64,000 bases of DNA from Caprella mutica (lineage: Eukaryota > Arthropoda > Malacostraca > Amphipoda > Caprellidae). Position 1 is the stretch's first letter, and each line of letters starts with the position of its first letter. Below the pieces are notes generated by a model that ran no database searches, was not told the origin of the DNA, and saw only the letters and a program-made list of their open reading frames with translations. This document shows, one piece after another, positions 36,964-48,907 of the stretch. The position numbers were made by a program, and so were the translations under genes. The stretch is from assembly GCA_947561585.1 (NCBI GenBank), contig CANNZV010003198.1, forward strand, positions 1-64,000, given 5' to 3'.

Positions 36964-39797
36964 GAGGGGTAACTACGTCACTAGAAAATGAAGAGGGTAA
37001 CTACGTCACTAGAAAATGAAGAGGGTAACTACGTCATTAGAAAATGAAGAGGGTAACTACGTCATTAGAGAATGAAGAGGGTAACTACGTCATTAGAAAA
37101 TGAAGAGGGTAACTACGTCACTAGAAAATGAAGAGGGTAACTACGTCACTAGAAAATGAAGAGGGTAACTACGTCACTAGAAAATGAAGAGGGTAACTAC
37201 GTCATTAGAAAATGAAGAGGGTAACTACGTCATTAGAAAATGAAGAGGGTAACTACGTCATAAGAAAATGAAGAGGGTAACTACGTCACTAGAGAATGAA
37301 GCGGGTAACTACGTCACAAGAAAATGAAGAGGGGAACTACGTCATTAGAAAATGAAGAGGGTAACTACGTCACTAGAAAATGAAGAGGGTAACTACGTCA
37401 TTAGAAAATGAAGAGGATAACTACGTCACTAGAAAATGAAGCGGGTGACTACGTCATTAGAAAATGAAGAGGGTAACTTCGTCATTAGAAAAAGAAGAGG
37501 GTAATTGCGTCACTAGAAAATGAAGAGGGTAACTACGTCATTAGAAAATGAAGAGGGTAACTACGTCACTAGAAAATGAAGAGAATAACTACGTCATTAG
37601 AAAGTGAAGAGGGTAACTACGTCACTAGAAAATGAAGAGGGTAACTACGTCATTAGAAAATGAAGAGGATAACTACGTCACTAGAAAATGAAGCGGGTGA
37701 CTACGTCATTAGAAAATGAAGAGGGTAACTACGTCATTAGAAAATGAAGAGGGTAACTACGTCATTAGAAAATGAAGAGGATAACTACGTCATTAGAAAG
37801 TGAAGAGGGTAACTACGTCATTAGAAAATGAAGAGGGTAACTACGTCATTAGAAAATGAAGAGGGTAACTACGTCACTAGAAAATGAAGAGGGTAACTAC
37901 GTCAATGGAAAATGAAGAGGGTAACTACGTCATTAGAAAATGAAGAGGATAACTACGTCACTAGAAAATGAAGCGGGTGACTACGTCATTAGAAAATGAA
38001 GAGGGTAACTACGTCATTAGAAAATGAAGAGGGTAACTACGTCATTAGAAAATGAAGAGGATAACTACGTCATTAGAAAGTGAAGAGGGTAACTACGTCA
38101 TTAGAAAATGAAGAGGGTAACTACGTCATTAGAAAATGAAGAGGGTAACTACGTCACTAGAAAATGAAGAGGGTAACTACGTCATTAGAAAATGAAGAGG
38201 GTAACTACGTCATTAGAAAATGAAGAGGGTAACTACGTCATTAGAAAATGAAGAGAGTAACTACGTCACTAGAAAATGAAGAGGGTAACTACGTCAATGG
38301 AAAATGAAGAGAGTAACTACGTCACTAGAAAATGAAGAGGGTAACTACGTCACTAGAAAATGAAGAGGGTAACTACGTCATTAGGAAATGAAGAGGGTAA
38401 CTACGTCACTAGAAAATGAAGCGGGTAACTACGTCATTAGAAAGTGACGAGGGTAACTACGTCATTAGAAAATGAAGAGGGTAACTACGTCACTAGAAAG
38501 TGAAGAGGGTAACTACGTCATTAGAGAATGAAGAGGGTAACTACGTCATTAGAAAATGAAGAGGGTAACTACGTCATTAGAAAATGAAGAGGGTAACTAC
38601 GTCACTAGAAAATGAAGAGGGTAACTACGTCAATGGAAAATGAAGAGGGTAACTGCGTCACTAGAAAATGAAGAGGGTAACTACGTCACTAGAAAATGAA
38701 GAGGGTAACTACGTCATTAGGAAATGAAGAGGGTAACTACGTCACTAGAAAATGAAGCGGGTAACTACGTCATTAGAAAGTGACGAGGGTAACTACGTCA
38801 TTAGAAAATGAAGAGGGTAACTACGTCATTAGAAAATGAAAAGGGTTACTACGTCATTAGAAAAAGAAGAGGGTAACTATATCATTAAGAAATGAAGAGG
38901 GTAACTACGTCACTAGAAAATGAAGCGGGTAACTACGTCATTAGAAAATGAAGAGGGTAACTACGTCATTAGGAAATGAAGAGGGTAACTACGTCACTAG
39001 AAAATGAAGCGGGTAACTACGTCATTAGAAAGTGACGAAGGTAACTACGTCATTAGAAAATGAAGAGGGTAACTACGTCATTAGAAAATGAAGAGGGTAA
39101 CTACGTCACTAGAAAATGAAGCGGGTAACTACGTCATTAGAAAGTGACGAAGGTAACTACGTCATTAGAAAATGAAGAGGGTAGCTACGTCATTAGAAAA
39201 TGAAGAGGGTAACTACGTCATTAGAAAAAGAAGAGGGTAATTGCGTCACTAGAAAATGAAGAGGGTAACTACGTCATTAGAAAATGAAGAGGGTAACTAC
39301 GTCACTAGAAAGTGAAGAGGGTAACTACGTCACTAGAAAATGAAGAGGGTAACTACCTCATTAAGAAATGAAGCGGGTAACTACGTCATTAGAAAATGAA
39401 GAGGGTAACTACGTCATTAGAAAAAGAAGAGGGTAACTACGTCATTAGAAAATGAAGAGGGTAACTACGTCATTAGAAAATGAAGAGGGTAACTACGTCA
39501 TTAGAAAATGAAGAGGGTAACTACGTCATTAGAAAAAGAAGAGGGTAACTATATCATTAAGAAATGAAGAGGGTAACTACGTCATTAGAAAATGAAGAGG
39601 GTAACTACGTCATTAGAAAATGAAGAGGGTAACTACGTCATTAGAAAATGAAGAGGGTAACTACGTCATTAGGAAATGAAGAGGGTAACTACGTAATTAG
39701 AAAATGAAGAGGGTAACTACGTCATTAGAAAATGAAGAGGGCAACTACTTTATCATAAAATGAAGAGGGTGACTACGTCAATTAGAAAATGAAGATT
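36964..39797. repeat. 28-bp minisatellite (about 101 copies)
   Basis: Units read gagggtaactacgtcattag plus aaaatgaa, the largest array in the window. Nearly every unit keeps the word ctacgtca. Variants gaggata, gcgggtgac, aaagtgacg and gtcaatgg recur in blocks (gcgggtgac at 37441, 37693 and 37973, that is 252 and 280 bp apart). Confidence 0.97.
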
Positions 39798-39851
39798 ATA
39801 AATTAAAATAGCTTTCTCTCAACCATTATATCTTCGTGACACTCAGTCACG

Positions 39852-39976
39852 TACTGGTTCCAAGTTACAGCACTCTAAAAGTGGTAGCTAGCACAGGTCA
39901 TTAAAATGATTAGATTTGTTCATAACTTATACCTACAATCCGAGTACTGTGAGTGTTTGAGAGCTATGCTGGTAAC
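39852..39976. mobile_element. 'cacagtactcgg' MITE, copy 3
   Basis: The right end cgagtactgtgagtgtttga with gagctatgct matches the ends of copies 1 and 2. The left end (gttacagcactctaaaagtg) is more diverged. Confidence 0.55.
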
Positions 39977-40202
39977 AAGACAAACTCAAATATTTTGGAG
40001 CTAGAAGTGATGAAGGCGAAATAATGAAGAGCATTCTATCTGATATTCTTAAAAACATTCATATTCGTAGCTTATTAATTTCCATGAATGAATAGATACT
40101 AAAAATCTTAGTGACTGCTTTCCAAACCATGGCCCCTAAGTAGATTCTCTTCTCCTAATTGGCTTAAACAGCTACTGACATCTTGAAGTTTTCCACACCG
40201 TC

Positions 40203-40397
40203 AGGATGACGCGAATATATTTTTACGGAGGCGAGGAAGCGATTCAATCGCCCTGTCTCGCTTTTGAAAGCCTCTTAAGGGAGCGAGATGTGGACTCAGT
40301 TCAGCGTTTGGATGTCAATCGTCCTAATGACGTTAGCGAGAGATGCACTTCTTGCCAAAATGAAGTGGAAGAAATATCATGGGAAAGATTTTAATAA
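40203..40397 (+). CDS. Possible short exon or relic coding segment
   Basis: A 62-codon frame from ATG 40206 (MTRIYFYGGEEAIQSP...) lies in a local island of higher GC and CG content, unlike the surrounding AT-rich DNA. Its composition is charged and soluble (LLRERDVDSVQRLDVNRP, then CTSCQNEVEEISW), unlike the Ile/Phe/Tyr-rich chance frames elsewhere. Just before it, 'ttttccacaccgtcag' resembles a splice acceptor. No family is recognised. It could be a terminal exon, a retro-copied fragment or chance. Confidence 0.22.
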
Positions 40398-40399
40398 TG

Positions 40400-41025
40400 A
40401 TGATGATTTGGGCTATTCGAAATGTAATGTGGGTTTTTCATGCATTTATTTATAAATAAGTATTTTCTGAATGTGAATTGGAAACTGGCCAAATGATTTG
40501 CTGATATGTGGTATTTTGTTGATTATTTCTGTCTTATATTGTATATATTTCTAGTGATTTCTAATTAATTTTTTGGTGATATTTTATCGAATCTTATGAT
40601 GCTTTTTATTTATGTGTATTGTGATTTTCTGTAGAATTTCATGAATCAACTATTGTTTCAACATCAAATGTCAGTAATATAAAATTGTGTATTACAGACT
40701 GGAGATAATTGTTAATCAAGGAACTCCAAACAATAACTTGTATAAAAAGAATACTTGAACCAAATTTGAAGCGCTGATGAATGTATTCGCGAAATAGAGA
40801 GCCCGCGAGAGAAAGTTTTCACTGATCCTTCTATTGTATACAAGGAGTAGTATTGTGTACAATTTGTATTGTGTACAATTTGTAGAATAGTTTAGAAACT
40901 CGTTTGCAAGCACAATAATTAAAGTATAATTATCAATGTAATATGAACTACTTTTATATTACCAATCTTATAGATACCACTACTGAATTTAATTTGGTTG
41001 TTCTAATTGAAAAAATAATTGTTAT
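40400..41025. other. AT-rich spacer
   Basis: No clear polyadenylation signal or gene. Nothing recognised. Confidence 0.4.
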
Positions 41026-41033
41026 ATAAATTA

Positions 41034-42326
41034 GGTACTAGGATAAAAATGCCTACGGAAAAAATGACTACAGACAAATCACATAACGGACAAAACACCT
41101 AACGGACAGAATGCCTAATGGGCAGAATGCCTAACGGACAAAATGCCTTATGGGCAAAATGCCTTATGGGCAAAATGCCTAACAGACAAAATGCCTAACG
41201 GACAAAATGCCTAACGGACAAAGTGCCTAATGTACAAGATATAGAAGCGTAGAAAATAAAATAATGAAAATAATGACGTAGAATAAACTCCATATTTAAA
41301 TAAAAGGGCTGAACAGAAAATATTGAAGTGATAACTGTAATGAAATTATCATTGGTAAATAATGAACAGTATACATTATATTGTAATAAACCTTCTCATT
41401 GGACATCCATCAAATAATATTTTTTAAATTTATGTAACTGATAGAAATAATAGAAGATGGTTATACTTAACTAATAAAATGGACACTATTTTAATATCAA
41501 AATATAATAAGATGATTATAGATATATAATAATAAACGTCCAAATAGAGGAAGAAGATTATATTCAATTGATTTGTTAAATAGAACAAACTCTTCGGTAA
41601 TAATTAAAAAAAACAGCGAAATAAGACAGTGTTTACACTAAGTACGCTGAGTTACAAATATTCAAGTTAAATTTGATAATGATTTAATAAACTGTCACCG
41701 AGACAAAGCTTTTTGTTTAGATTTAGTCTCATTCATTCAAATTATGAATTTTTTTCCAATATATCAATACTGAAATAAGTTTGCAGTACATATTAGACAT
41801 TTTGTCCGTTAGGCCTTTTGTCCGTAAGGCATTTTGTCCGTTAGACATTTTGTCCGTTAGGCCTTTTGTCCGTAAGGCATTTTGTCCGTAAGGCATTTTG
41901 TCCGTTAGAGATTTTGTCCATTAGGCATTTTGTCCGTAAGGCATTTTGTCCGTTAGACATTTTGTCCGTTAGGCGTTTTGTCCGTAAGACATTTTGTCCG
42001 TTAGACATTTTGTCCATTAGGCATTTTGTCCGTAAGGCATTTTGTCCGTTAGACATTTTGTCCGTTAGACATTTTGTCCGTTAGACATTTTGTCCGTTAG
42101 GCGTTTTGACCGTAAGGCATTTTGTCCGTAAGGCATTTTGTCCGTTAGACATTTTGTCCATTAGGCATTTTGTCCGTAAGGCATTTTGTCCGTTAGACAT
42201 TTTGTCCGTTAGGCGTTTTGTCCGTAAGGCATTTTGTCCGTTAGACATTTTGTCCATTAGGCATTTTGTCCGCTAGACATTTTGTCCGTAAGGCATTTTG
42301 TCCGTTAGGCATTTTGTCCGCTCACG
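41034..42326. mobile_element. Foldback-type element, 'ttttgtccgttaggca' family
   Basis: Short tandem repeats occur in opposite orientation at the two ends: about 9-10 copies of gcctaacggacaaaat at 41072-41236 and about 33 copies of attttgtccgttaggc (16 bp) at 41795-42322. About 550 bp of AT-rich unique DNA lies between. The outermost bases also match (ggataaaaatgcc; right end in reverse complement ggacaaaatgcc). ATAAATTA flanks both sides (41026-41033, 42327-42334), a possible 8-9-bp target duplication. No transposase. The 71-72-codon frames in the right array are repeat by-products. Confidence 0.75.
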
Positions 42327-42334
42327 ATAAATTA

Positions 42335-43930
42335 ACTCTAGAATTACTTTTCAGTGAAAATAGTCACAGTTTTCTATTGACTTTTATTTACAAATCTAAA
42401 AAATTGGTCGTGTACCCAGACCAATGTTGAAATATCTACAAGCATCAAAATTAGTAAAAATTTTTTTGGAAATTAGTTAAATGTCCTAATTTTCTATGAT
42501 TTAGAAATCTTAAAAATTGGTCACGTTAAAATAACTACAAGTATCAAAATTTCTAGTTTCTTTTTATGGAAATTAATAAACTATGAAGGAAAATCATTAC
42601 AGCTACATTTTTAGTTGACAGAGCTCTTTAATCTTTGCATCCAGTCCTCGGTATATTTAGTTCCTCCTCTACAAGACTTTTCCTATTGTAGAAACTAAAG
42701 GCTTCCAATATTTGATGGAAAGTTTTCCAGTGTTTAGGAAGTGGAGGGAAAAGGACGCATCAATGGGTTGGCATAGAGCAAACACAGCCCCCAATGGAAA
42801 CTACACAAAAGATTCCGCAGATCGACCAATTTGGACCTGAGGAGCATTGGCACTGTGTCAAACTCTTCCATCCACCAATTAGAGAAATTACTCACCAAAC
42901 CATTGTTTTTATAGACACATATTCTTGATACATAAAAAAATATTGCTCTCCACTTAGGTAGAACACTCATTATTTATATTGAGCGTGGATGATCAAAAAG
43001 GTGAAATTGTATACTTAACAAATATAATTTTTTATGAATCCAAAATTTTTTATTGAAAGTGTAGAATATAAATAATATTACAATAATAATAAATAAGCTG
43101 TTTTAATTTATTCACTATCGAATACTTAAAACTTATCTCTATAATGTTAGTTATATATAAGAAAGTCAATAAAATATATTCTACAGCTAAATTTTCAACG
43201 TAATTTGCAAGCTGGATCAGAAAACGTTTTGAAGCATCGAAATCAAGTGCAGAAAAAATAGAAAAGCGAAAGAATTTTCAGATCAAAAAAGTCTACCAAA
43301 GCTGACTCATCAATTTCCGTAGAAAAAAAAACCTAGTTGCTAATGCAATCTTATCTGATTAATGATCACCAAAAGATTTGAAGATAGCATCGTACTGTAT
43401 AGACCACGTCAGAAATACTGACAACAAAGCTAGTAAATCATTTCGGAAATTTATGGATTATATTGGATGAAATAATTCACTGTTGACATGGTTACAAACA
43501 GAGGAGGAAGATGTGATGCACTTTCCATCATCAACACTCTGTGGGGAGACAAACAAAAAAGCCATTATCGTTTTCGTGGGTTTGGCAAGAGATTGATAAT
43601 GGATATCTGATTCACGATGTGTGATTGAAATTCAATACGATAGAGTGGCCGAAAATCCCTTGAAAATTATGCAACATCTTATGGATTTTTGACCAAGATG
43701 GTTATTTTCCTCAAAAATCGACAACTGTTATATCAGAAAAATTCTTTTAAAAAACTTAAAGAACAAAACAATAGGAAATAAAGTCAACATTTAGTCTATT
43801 TTTTTCATTAATAATTAAAGTAACAATATTTAGCCATCAGGACAAGAAATTCGTAACATCATAAACAATTTCTTATATTGTATTTTCAAATTTAAATTTT
43901 CAAGGTAGAATATTTTTTATCATATCATAG
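42335..43930. other. Spacer with possible worn coding DNA
   Basis: 42600-42990 has a minus-strand 78-codon frame (SNWWMEEFDTVPMLLRSKLV, then DLRNLLCSFHWG), and 43180-43760 is less AT-rich with several short open pieces. No family is recognised in either. They may be old transposon remains. Confidence 0.3.
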
Positions 43931-43935
43931 GAGAA

Positions 43936-44640
43936 CATCGCAGAGGTTGGACACTCATAGTTATGGTGGGCCAACTATGATTGAGAGGGGACTTCCTTTA
44001 ATCTTCCATGCCCCCACCATAACTTTCTCTATCAATCTTCTATGCTCCCACCATAACTTTCTATCTTAATCTTCTATGCCCCCACCATAACTTTCTCTCT
44101 TAATCTTCTATGCCCCCACCATAACTTTCTCTCTTAATCTTCTATGCCCCCACCATAACTTTCTCTCTCAATCTTCTATGCCCCCACCATAACTTTCTAT
44201 CTTAATCTTCTATGCCCCCACCATAACTTTCTCTCTTAATCTTCTATGCCCCCACCATAACTTTCTCTCTTAATCTTCTATGCCCCCACCATAACTTTCT
44301 CTCTTAATCTTCTATGCCCCCTCCATAACTTTCTCTCTTAATCTTCTATGACCCCACCATAACTTCATCTCTGTGTTCAAATTTACAGTGAGATGGATGA
44401 CTTCAAAATTTGTTTCACGTCTCTTATTAAAAGCTAAGTTTCTCACTTATAAGTAATTTCTAAAGTTAAGATATTGTTAAAACTATCGAGAAATATGCAA
44501 GGCTCATTTTTAATATTATCTGAATTATATCACTTTAAATCTTATATCAGAAAGAAAGTTATGGTGGGGCCATAGAAGATTAAAAGGGGTCCTGTCCTCT
44601 CTTATTCTTCTATAACCCCACAATAATTTTTTCTCATGGA
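43936..44640. repeat. 34-bp minisatellite (about 11 copies) with inverted flanking copies
   Basis: The main array (43990-44370) has the unit tatgcccccaccataacttt plus ctctcttaatcttc. On each side lie inverted single copies: atagttatggtgggcc at 43950 and aaagttatggtggggccata at 44558, and a further direct copy near 44605. The whole therefore has palindromic symmetry. Read on the minus strand, its ttatggtggg...agatta core resembles the 20-bp array at 59.5-63.1 kb. Confidence 0.85.
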
Positions 44641-44644
44641 ATAT

Positions 44645-45555
44645 GTATAAGTTGTTGCAACCAAATTGAAACATGTATAATTAAATATATTTTTTTAATG
44701 TGGGATATTGTAATAGTAGTATATCATGTGTTTTTGATGACAATTTAATATACATCTGTAGAATTTAATGCCAATCAATTTCAACAATGAAATTCTTCCA
44801 TTTACTTGGTAGCGAGGTAATTAATTAATGCCGAGCGGCCATTCAAATACATGGAGTGCGATTTGTCAGGAAAAAAAAATAATTCGTTTTAATTTACTGA
44901 TAACGTCACTCCTTCAACAGAGAGTCATCAATTGTTTCACTCTAGAGTATTATCATCAACATTAATTATCGTACCAAGCAACAAGGACAATGAAACAGAA
45001 ATAAATTAACTGAAATGTATTCAACATAAACAATCAGACAACCCAGGCAACCATGACACATTGTGCCAACATGGGCACTAGATTGTGGTTAGATGGGCAA
45101 GAGATGGCAGACTGAAAAGTAGCCTAGAAATTACATGGGGATAATGTGGTTTTCCACTCTCATGGAATGTTACCTTGGGAGAAGGTTGGTTCAATGTGGT
45201 GAATCCATCCCATTGAATTGAAATTGTCATATGTAACCTATAAATAAGGTGAGTTAACTGACAACATGGGGGTTAAACATTTGAGCGCGAGGAGTTTACT
45301 TTTCCATCGGTTAAACTATTCATTGAGTAGATATAGATGGGTAGTAGGTAGGGTAGTGTGAAGGATCTCAATTTAATTAATTGGCTAAGACAGACAACTC
45401 GTCAAAATAACCTTACTGGGGTAATTGTACTCACTACAGCATTCTACTGGCACTTAGAATAACTGCTTAGCAAAATCCGAAGCTGTTCCGTAACCTGCTT
45501 CAGTTGCTTGTTCAACCTATTCGTATCTTCTTCTATTCGACTCTGACTTTGTCGT
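44645..45555. other. Spacer with no recognised feature
   Basis: No convincing frame or repeat seen. Confidence 0.4.
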
Positions 45556-45566
45556 ATGAATATAAT

Positions 45567-46107
45567 GGTATCCGGAAAAAATCCCCCGGCGGAAAAAATC
45601 CCCCGGAGGTAAAAATTCCCCCGGAAAAAATCCCACCAGATAACATATTTGTGACCTATTTTTCTATTGATAGTTACATATCCCTAGTTTTAATCCTTGA
45701 CTATCAGTCTCTAGCTAAATACCTAATAAGAAACATCAAATTTATGAGATGTACATATATAGTCACTGTAGCTGTGAACTCGTAAGAGTGTAGAAGATAA
45801 ATAAGAGGCAATATTTAATGTTAAATTCTTGTTTAGTTAAAATCAGTTCATTGCTGCATCGCTTATTCAAGTGGCAATACATATTAACTGAATGACATCA
45901 TTTGAATATATCTGTGCCTCATTTGTCTATTGATTGTTATACTGTATAATACTATATCGCTAGATTTAATCATCTACCATCACTCTATAGTTCAATAGTT
46001 AACTAGTTTCTATCTACTGAGTAAATATACTATATATTATGTTACATGTTTTCCGATGGGATTTTTCTTCGAGGGATTTTTTTCCGGGTGGATTTTTTCC
46101 TAGATCA
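45567..46107. mobile_element. Foldback-type element, 'aaaaaatcccccgg' family, complete copy
   Basis: The left end has repeated ggaaaaaatcccccggc-type units (45571-45640). The right end has the inverse (gggatttttcttcgagggat, then ttttttccgggtggattttt). Flanks GAATATAAT (45558-45566) and GAACATAAT (46108-46116) agree at 8 of 9 bases, a probable 9-bp target duplication. The 541-bp element has no transposase. A truncated relative is at 13465-13835. Confidence 0.75.
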
Positions 46108-46116
46108 GAACATAAT

Positions 46117-48898
46117 ATCTACTGTCATAACACTGTTGCTGACCCATGTAGTTACATCATTTGGTCACTCGTCCAACTTCCAATCTGAACCACTAGAGTG
46201 GATGGTGTTCTTAATCGACTAAATTTTTCTTCATCGAAGTCAGTGTTAGTAATTAGTAACTCTTCTATTCATATCACTTCCTGTGAGTTACTTCCTCGCA
46301 TTGCTTCAAATTCTATTTGTCTTCTAACCACATGAGGACCGTCTTCAAATACCCGTAACTAAATGTGAACAAACTTATTGCCTAAATCAGGCACTAACCT
46401 CCTAATTTATCATTGTTGGAGCCTGTTATATTTGTAGCCTCTATCGACAAAGCTCATCATTTTAACCTGTGAGAAAACAACTGGATATAATTTCTCTCAC
46501 CAATTTCACATGTTTTGGAAGATTTTTCAATCCCTGACCAAGCAATAAATTTTTCTAACTGTCAAGCGTTTTCTGTTAACCAAAGGAAAATAATTGAACC
46601 AATGGAAAATAGGCTATTATAATGCACCTTATTTAGGCGATACAAACATAATTAAACCCAATTAACAATTCGGTCTAAAGATCTTATAACATCAATAATT
46701 ATACATGACGATTATTTATTATATATCTATAAGATGACGATATACTATGCACCTATAGTACAATTTATCTCCTATCACCCTTGTGATAACATAAGTATGA
46801 AAATTGGATTATATACGTAATTTATATATGTATCATTGTATATTGTAATTATATATATATGGTTAATAATTATATGGTAGACTGTTCTATGGTATACTGA
46901 AATATATTAAAAGTAATTACTTGAAAATACTTCAAATAACAGTTATGTTCTAGATTATAATCAATCACAGAATACTTTGAATTCAAATCTTTAAATATTT
47001 CTATGTTGCACACGTGGAAATATTTAAACTTCGGTCTTGGCTAGTTGTAAGCATAAATTAGTTTTCATTAAATTACAGATACTATTTCCTCCAATAATCC
47101 TTACTTTTATAACAACTTTAAGGTACAGATGTCTGTTGCAGAAGAAGGTACAACTGCAGTTGCAGTGCAAATCATTCCGAAATAATAGATCTCTCGGCAG
47201 CTCCAAACTGACAGCTTCATCTATTCTGCTAAATAATTTGTCTCAAATTGAAAAAGGAAATGTGTATATTTCCCTCTCTTTCCTCCGACAACTTGAGCGA
47301 TTGCGAGTGTCAGTCGGATTTTCTCGAGATGGAGCAAAATCTGACATTTACTTTACTCATTTTGAGGAGACGATGATTAGGTTTAGAATTTCCTAGGTGA
47401 TCCTAAATAAAATCTGATGACTGTCTGTTAAAATTATAATTTTAGAAACTGATAATTAGCTTGTTGCTGTGTCAAATTTAAATAGAAGGATTTTCAAGTA
47501 TACGAAGTGTATATGCAGGTCTATAAAACAATTCTTTTTGGCTTGTTCTAGATAATATAATTACGTTCAACACAGTATACTTTTCATGATCGAAAAGAAA
47601 ACAATTCTCCATCAAATTTGTACAGAATTTCCTATTTAGTAGGATTGATATTGAAGGTAAAAATCATATTAGTCCAATTCGAAGTTGTCATACTCAATCA
47701 TTGACTTCATGATTTGATTGAATTGCGACAAATCAAGTGCGCAGTGAAAGGTTAAAACAACCATCAAGCAATACAATCAAGTGCGCAGTGAAGGGTTTTG
47801 ACATCCATTAATCGTTGTGGTATCTAATATCCATCGTTCAAGAGTTAAAAGTTTCAGAATTTTCATGGAATATAATCATCGTCTCCATTTTGTCCGATAA
47901 ATCCGACGAAAGATGATAATATAGAAATCTTTTAAATGAAGGATAATTTTTTTATCGTTTTTCTTCGATTATAATCGGCGATTGGAAACCGACGTTCTGA
48001 GATTTTAATTTTCCGACTTGGTGATCAGACTTTTAAAGAGCATCTGTGCGTAGATGTCCAATTAAATATAAAGAACCCGGAAATACACATTCCGAAATCT
48101 TTATTTCGATGTACCCAGTAAACCAATAGATATTTTGCCACGAATTTTATCTTGGAGATTTTTGGGCAAATCAACTTGATATTTCACTTTGACGCCAAAA
48201 CACTCGAGATAATCCCTTAAAAATGAGGGAAGTCCACCGTGTTTTTGCGTCAAACACTTTTCTTTGAACTAGCAAATGAGATGCCTGACACCTGACGAAA
48301 ATATATCACCAGATTTGAAGAGTTATGGCCTGGCATTTGAGGGAAAGTGACGAAAAAATCTGTTTTGGGACTTTAATTTAACATATTTTCAGTTAATGTT
48401 ACCCTTATAGGTAACAAATAAAATAAATAATGAAAAAGAAAGCTACAAAGAACAGGAAATAGGATTTTATTTTGTGAAGTTGAATGAATTCTAACTAAGG
48501 TTTTGATAGATATTAGGTATGAAATCTAATTATGTATTTTCCTATTTTCTACTCCATAATTATTCTTTCCCTTCTACAGTTTCATAAATAAATAACAACT
48601 TTATTATCAAGAGGAATAGTAACATATCAACATTAAAGGACTTCTATAGGATTCAAGCTTTCGAATAGAAAGATGCGCATTCATCGTCAAGAAAAAGGAG
48701 TGAAATACATGGACCAGACAATGAGTTTTATGACCCAGTGTCGCATGCTGGATACCTTCCTTCTACATAAGATCACCATCCTATATTTTATAGCTCGCTT
48801 TGATCACATGAAAATCTCGTTGATTATGAATCTTTAAAGTCAAAGTGTAACTTTAGTTATCTTCCGACTACAGCAACTCTATGGTAATTACCATCATT
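46117..48898. other. Spacer, mostly AT-rich
   Basis: 46150-46560 is less AT-rich but unreadable as any family. The 119-codon frame ending at 47396 begins at TTG rather than ATG and has no recognisable domain; it is noted, not called. A short direct repeat is listed separately. Confidence 0.35.
47725..47795. repeat. Short dispersed repeat, 'aatcaagtgcgcagtgaa'
   Basis: Two copies of aatcaagtgcgcagtgaa about 40 bp apart, with caaccatca between them. On the other strand a relative (gatggttgtttcaacccttc) occurs at about 54640. Confidence 0.5.
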
Positions 48899-48907
48899 GT
48901 TTTCTTG

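Noticed and set aside
36964..39797. CRISPR-like array
   Set aside because: Units are contiguous tandem copies with no unique spacers. The same holds for every other array here, and the genome is eukaryotic.
47037..47396. 119-codon open frame
   Set aside because: It begins at TTG, has no recognisable domain, and its composition is consistent with chance; no start or splice context seen.
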